Below, in pieces: positions 59,970-64,000 of a DNA stretch of 64,000 nt. The stretch covers positions 78,106 through 142,105 of the forward strand of contig JAIXMQ010000067.1 in the NCBI GenBank assembly GCA_025716855.1. Reading direction: 5' to 3'. Within the stretch, counting starts at the first letter, position 1; every line of letters begins with the position of its first letter. The position numbers were made by a program, and so were the translations under genes. Under the pieces are notes generated by a model. The model saw nothing but the letters and a program-made list of their open reading frames with translations. It was not told the origin of the DNA and made no database searches. The stretch comes from Pilaira anomala (lineage: Eukaryota > Mucoromycota > Mucoromycetes > Mucorales > Mucoraceae).

Positions 59970-61293
59970 AATTACTTACTGATTCGCTACGACTGTTGTA
60001 CCACATAATGCTTCATCCACTTGTACATCAGGTATCCCATTCACTTTTTCAATCACTTCATCTATTTCCTTTGACCTTGTCTCCAATACCAAGTTATTAA
60101 ATACTAGTCTTTCCTTTATATCAGATAATGCTCTAAACTCTTGTTCAATACTCAATTCTCCTTCATTTAATTGTCGATTCTGAACTAATAATTTATCCAT
60201 CTCTCCAGACACATTCACATTATATTGCTGTAATTTATCTGCTACCTTTCTATAAAGTGTTTCTTGTAAATTCATCTTTATTCCTCCTCCTACTCCATTC
60301 TCTGTCGCTACTTCAGGTCGTGGTGATGGCGTCATATTGCTTGGCAAGTTCGCTAATGTTGGAAGTGAAGAGGATTTTGGTAAATTATTGTTATTATTTA
60401 AATTCATATACTACAAGAAAAATATATAAGTAAAAAAAGATGAAATAAAAATACGACCTTACTGCTAATCCTTGATTCATGTTATACAAAGCTGTACTTT
60501 CTCCCATCCACTTGGGCATCTCGGGAGAAGCTTGAGTTAATCCAGGACTACTTATTGGTTGTGAAGGCATAGATTGTCTTTGACTGCTTGAAGCTCTATC
60601 CAAAATTGATTCTTGAATTTGTGGTGATGATCCCATATTGGTAGGTTTGGTATATACTGGAGGTTCTTGTGCAAAAACTTGTTGTAAAATAGCCACAAGT
60701 TCAAGAAATGTATGATTCTATTTTATATGAATAACCTCTCTCTTTTTTTTTCTATTCCTTAATAATAAAAGAAACTTACTTGATCATTTGACCAACTGGA
60801 TCTATAGTGATGATAACACATTCCACTTTTATCAACGTGTCTACCTTCTTTAATCAACATATTAGCTGTAGGTTTAACGTATGGAATAGGTGAAGCGTTA
60901 GGATATTCTTTTGGGATCCAGAAAGCGACCGGGATATTGTAAGGAATAGAACGATATGTAATGGGAACTGTACCATGTAAGCATAATAACAATTGTGTAT
61001 GCCCATCATTAGACGCTTTATAAAAATATATATATTTTCTTTAGTTTTCTCTCTCTGCTGTTTTTTAATGTTTATTTTATTATTATTATTTTTTTTTTTA
61101 CTGTAAGTGTCCATCTTAGGTTTCAAAGAAAAGTAGGTTTGAAGAACTGTATCCACATCTCGAAATGTTCGGTCAGGGTCTTGGTACTAAGAAAAAAGTA
61201 ACATTAATAAAAAAAAATCCTATAAAACTTAAATATCTTATATCTTTAACTCACATGTTTTAAAACTGTACGTAACCAACTTTTGATATCCAT
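59653..61293 (-). CDS. VPS23: ESCRT-I subunit Vps23/TSG101
   Basis: Seven exons (61293-61255, 61186-61102, 61015-60780, 60717-60463, 60410-59980, 59890-59788, 59724-59653) give 406 residues in phase. The N-terminus is a UEV domain, a ubiquitin E2 variant without catalytic Cys: DVDTVLQTYFSLKPK, HTQLLLCLHGTVPITYRSIP-YNIPVAFWIP, YPNASPIPYVKPTANMLIKE and HVDKSGMCYHHY. A Pro/Ser/Gln linker follows, then a coiled coil (LQETLYRKVADKLQQYNVNV to IDEVIEKVNG) and the C-terminal steadiness box (NAISDTVYFLAKALNSERID, MLSREQFMKRALIKKITQ). Vps23 binds ubiquitinated cargo and PT/SAP motifs and works with Vps28 and Vps37 in sorting to multivesicular bodies. Confidence 0.95.
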
Positions 61294-61904
61294 AAAATAA
61301 AAAAGTCTGTATATATAATAAATACAAAGAGAGAAAAAGGAATAAAAAACACACACACACACACAAAAGAGCTGAGGTATGCTTATCTTTTTTTTTTTTT
61401 TTTTGCTTGATGAAAAAAAAAGCACCTTATTTCGATACCCGCATTTTTTGCTGTTTTACTTAAACACCACTTTATGATGTCATTTTCTCTTTAATGTGAT
61501 TATCTTTCTTGTATTGCTTGGCATATATAAACAGTGCTCATTTCCATGTATCTAAACACGGAGTAATGTATGTATTTATACCGTGTATATCGCGATAGAT
61601 GGTACTTTTAAGTTCAAATACCGCTGCTTAACATTGATCTCACTTAATGTCCTAGTGAACACATTTACTATGTATTATAACCATTCCAAAGCTTTATGTA
61701 ACAAGTCACTGAATGAAACGTGTTTATTCTATATAAAATAGTAGCACATATTTTCACTAGTTATTAGAACATACGTAAATAGCTTCTCTGAGAGAAATAA
61801 TAAACTTCACAATTTATTTATAAAAAAAAAAAGCTGAAACACTCAAAGACAGTACTACAGTAACTGTAAAATACAGCTTAACTTCTATTAACTTTTCACA
61901 ATAT
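61294..61904. other. Intergenic region between VPS23 promoter and module A
   Basis: A CA repeat (61351-61365) and a T tract (61388-61404) lie near the VPS23 start. The rest is AT-rich with no recognisable gene or tRNA. Confidence 0.5.
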
Positions 61905-62569
61905 CATAAGGCTGAGATTTGATACTACATACGTATTTTATATTTTCAGAAGATAGATCTTACTTTTTTTTTTAAAAAAAAAAGAATAATACGATTCTAG
62001 AGTAAAAATTAGTTTACTTTAGTTGATAGATTTCGGCCAATTTATGTGCATGTTCTTTTTTTTTTGTAGGTGTACTTGATATTTGCGGCAAAAAATTATT
62101 ATCATTGTTTGTAATGGAGTTTCTGGAGTTTTTATATAGATGATGACAATCTATTTCAAACGTGTTTATTCAACTAATAACGTTAATATGTATGCTAAAT
62201 ATTATAATTATACTGGTATTGATAATTTACTCATCAGATGTGTTAATTATAATAACTCAAGCCGTGTTGGTCAGTAGGATAGGCAGATGTAAAGGAATAC
62301 ACTATTCACTAGAGTCTATTTAACCTGTAACGTTTCGTATCCTACAAGACAATATGCCAATATATTTGATGGTCGAGCTCAACTACATGACTTTTCCTTT
62401 TTTTTTTTTTTAGAAGACGCTGTGTTGCACAAACATCATATATGTACTTCGCATGAACTTAGTAAAGTTAGTAGATGACTGTTTTTGTTTACGTTAGAGA
62501 ACACGTAGTTCTCCCTCTTTTTTTTTTTTTTTTTTTTTTTTTTCTCACCGATCTTACTTTTTATACATG

Positions 62570-62775
62570 GAGTTTGTTTCTTGTTGTTTGAACACATTGT
62601 TCCAGGTTTGTTTCTTGTTGTTTGAACACGTTGTTCCAGGCTTGCTTCTTATTGATTGAACACTTTGTTCCAGGTTTGCTTCTTATTGATTGAACACATG
62701 GTTCCAGGTTTGCTTCTTATTGATTGAACACATGGTTCCAGGTTTGCTTCTTATTGATTGAACACACTGTTCAAG
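62570..62775 (+). repeat. 34-bp minisatellite, third copy
   Basis: Six units of the CTTCTTATTGATTGAACACA type ending TTCCAGG, one more than the left arm. Copy number therefore differs between loci. Confidence 0.85.
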
Positions 62776-63043
62776 TTGAACAAAAAAAAAGCAGGTAATA
62801 TCCCCTTGTTTAGTACTTTTTTTTTTTAAAAGTACACTACACTTTGCCTCCTCTATACATACACACTCCCCCTCCCCCCTCTATCTATATCTACTATGGT
62901 CTTGGTTCCTCGTAAGATTTTTCGTGCAGGATCCATATTCCTGGGGCTAGAAACTCCGGCCAAAACCTTAGGATTACTGTATATGCTACATTCCATCCTC
63001 AAGAAGGCGAGCTAGACGATAACGCTACATTCATACCCGTGCA

Positions 63044-63340
63044 TGGGCTAGAAATATATGCTACATTCCATCTACTTTGTCCTGGGTCAGAAATATATGC
63101 TACATTCCATCTACTTTGTTCCGGGCCAGAAATATATGCTACATTCCATCTACTTTGTTCCGGGCCAGAAATATATGCTACATTCCATTCACTTTTGTGG
63201 TGGGCTAGAAATATTTCCTTACACTACTTGTTCATTGTTCTGGGCTAGACATATTTCCTTACACTACTTGTTCATTGTTCTGGGCTAGACATATTTCATT
63301 ACAGTACCTGTTCATTGTTCTGGGCTAGAAATATCTGCTA
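63044..63340 (+). repeat. 39-bp minisatellite, third copy
   Basis: The unit order and internal substitutions match the left-arm array (10869-11165) essentially base for base, unlike the flanking 34-bp array. Confidence 0.88.
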
Positions 63341-64000
63341 CATTCCATGCCAGTTGTTGATCCCCTTGAGGTGTGGGCTAGAAATACGGATTCATCCTTT
63401 AACCTTGACTTGTTTATTCTACACATGCCTGGGATTTATGTCGAACTCAACGGACTGACAGTACTTGGGATATTCCATATAAATGCTAAATGGTAGACCC
63501 AGCCTACGGTGGGCTAGTCACAATGCCGACCTTCCCGTCAATGCGTTGAATGCGGCTTGGAAACTTTGGGCTACACTCCACACAATAAAACTGGGATACC
63601 CATATGCTTCATTTCATGGAGCTGTTGGGTCATTTGCATTTTGCCTTCCCCCCTCCCCCTTCCCCTCTCTCTATCTATTATTGGACTACTAACTTATTAT
63701 ATTACTTTACAACTGTAGTTAACTATGCCTACTACGGAGCGTCTATTCTTGAATTAAAAAAAATTTTTTTTTTTTTTTGATTTTAGAATAGATGCAAAGT
63801 AGTTGATTCAATGACTTGGTGTTTTGATTATATTTGATTCCAATATCTGGTTTACTTTGTTTGGTGTTTGGCAATCATTGACTCAGTATTTGGTGTCCTG
63901 GCAATTGTTGACTCAGTATTTGGTGTCTTTACAATCATTGACTTATTATTTGGTTTATTCTATTTGGTGTCTGTACAATCGTTGACTTCTTGTTATTTGG

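Larger units (their letters stand above)
61905..64000 (+). mobile_element. Dispersed repeat module A, third copy (cut by the window edge)
   Basis: Direct-orientation match to 9750-11890, starting near GCTGAGATTTGATACT (61911). It is more diverged at its left end and nearly identical from about 62890 on. It carries the 34-bp minisatellite (62570-62775), the 39-bp array (63044-63340), and the start of the TTTGGTGTC array (63850-64000). No coding gene; the copy continues past 64000. Confidence 0.85.

Overview
The window looks like nuclear DNA of a Mucoromycota fungus, most likely a member of the Mucorales. The evidence is the strong AT bias, long poly-A/poly-T tracts, many short GT-AG introns (about 50-110 nt), fungal gene families (Zn2Cys6 regulator, RTA1-like protein, class I myosin with an SH3 domain and acidic tail, class V myosin with a DIL domain), and dispersed transposon remnants. 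The species cannot be named from sequence alone. Exon models were made by eye from splice sites and reading-frame continuity.

Layout. 1-8.1 kb is a dense housekeeping block: a truncated KH-domain gene (-), GET3 ATPase (+), a Ydj1-type Hsp40 (+), an RTA1-like seven-helix membrane protein (+), a 199-bp MITE with TA target-site duplication, and a SWIM + RING ubiquitin-ligase-like gene (+). 8.0-30.5 kb is dominated by a giant inverted repeat: two arms of about 7.85 kb (8030-15876 and 22652-30527) around a 6.8-kb spacer that carries the class I myosin gene (-). The arms carry a small C2H2 zinc-finger gene (intact on the right, frameshifted on the left), two dispersed repeat modules A and B with minisatellites, and degenerate coding scraps. 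30.5-42 kb is a transposon-rich accessory region: two divergent members of one unassigned protein family (32.2-33.7 kb and 36.6-38.5 kb), a PIF/Harbinger-type transposase, a truncated Tc1-like transposase, several tandem repeats, and an isolated copy of module B. 42.6-61.3 kb is again ordinary gene space: a Zn2Cys6 transcription factor (-), class V myosin (-), a pathogen-related-protein homologue with an NTF2-like fold (+), a large single-span membrane protein (-), and ESCRT-I subunit Vps23/TSG101 (-). From about 61.9 kb to the end is a third copy of module A, cut by the window edge.

Functional links. GET3 and the neighbouring farnesylated-type Hsp40 both act in delivery of membrane proteins. 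The class I and class V myosins and Vps23 all serve endocytosis, vesicle transport or sorting. The most unusual features are the giant inverted duplication around the myosin I gene, which the left/right junctions suggest arose by copying the left arm into the right, and the pair of unassigned paralogues whose conserved core resembles a restriction-endonuclease-like fold with the usual lysine missing.
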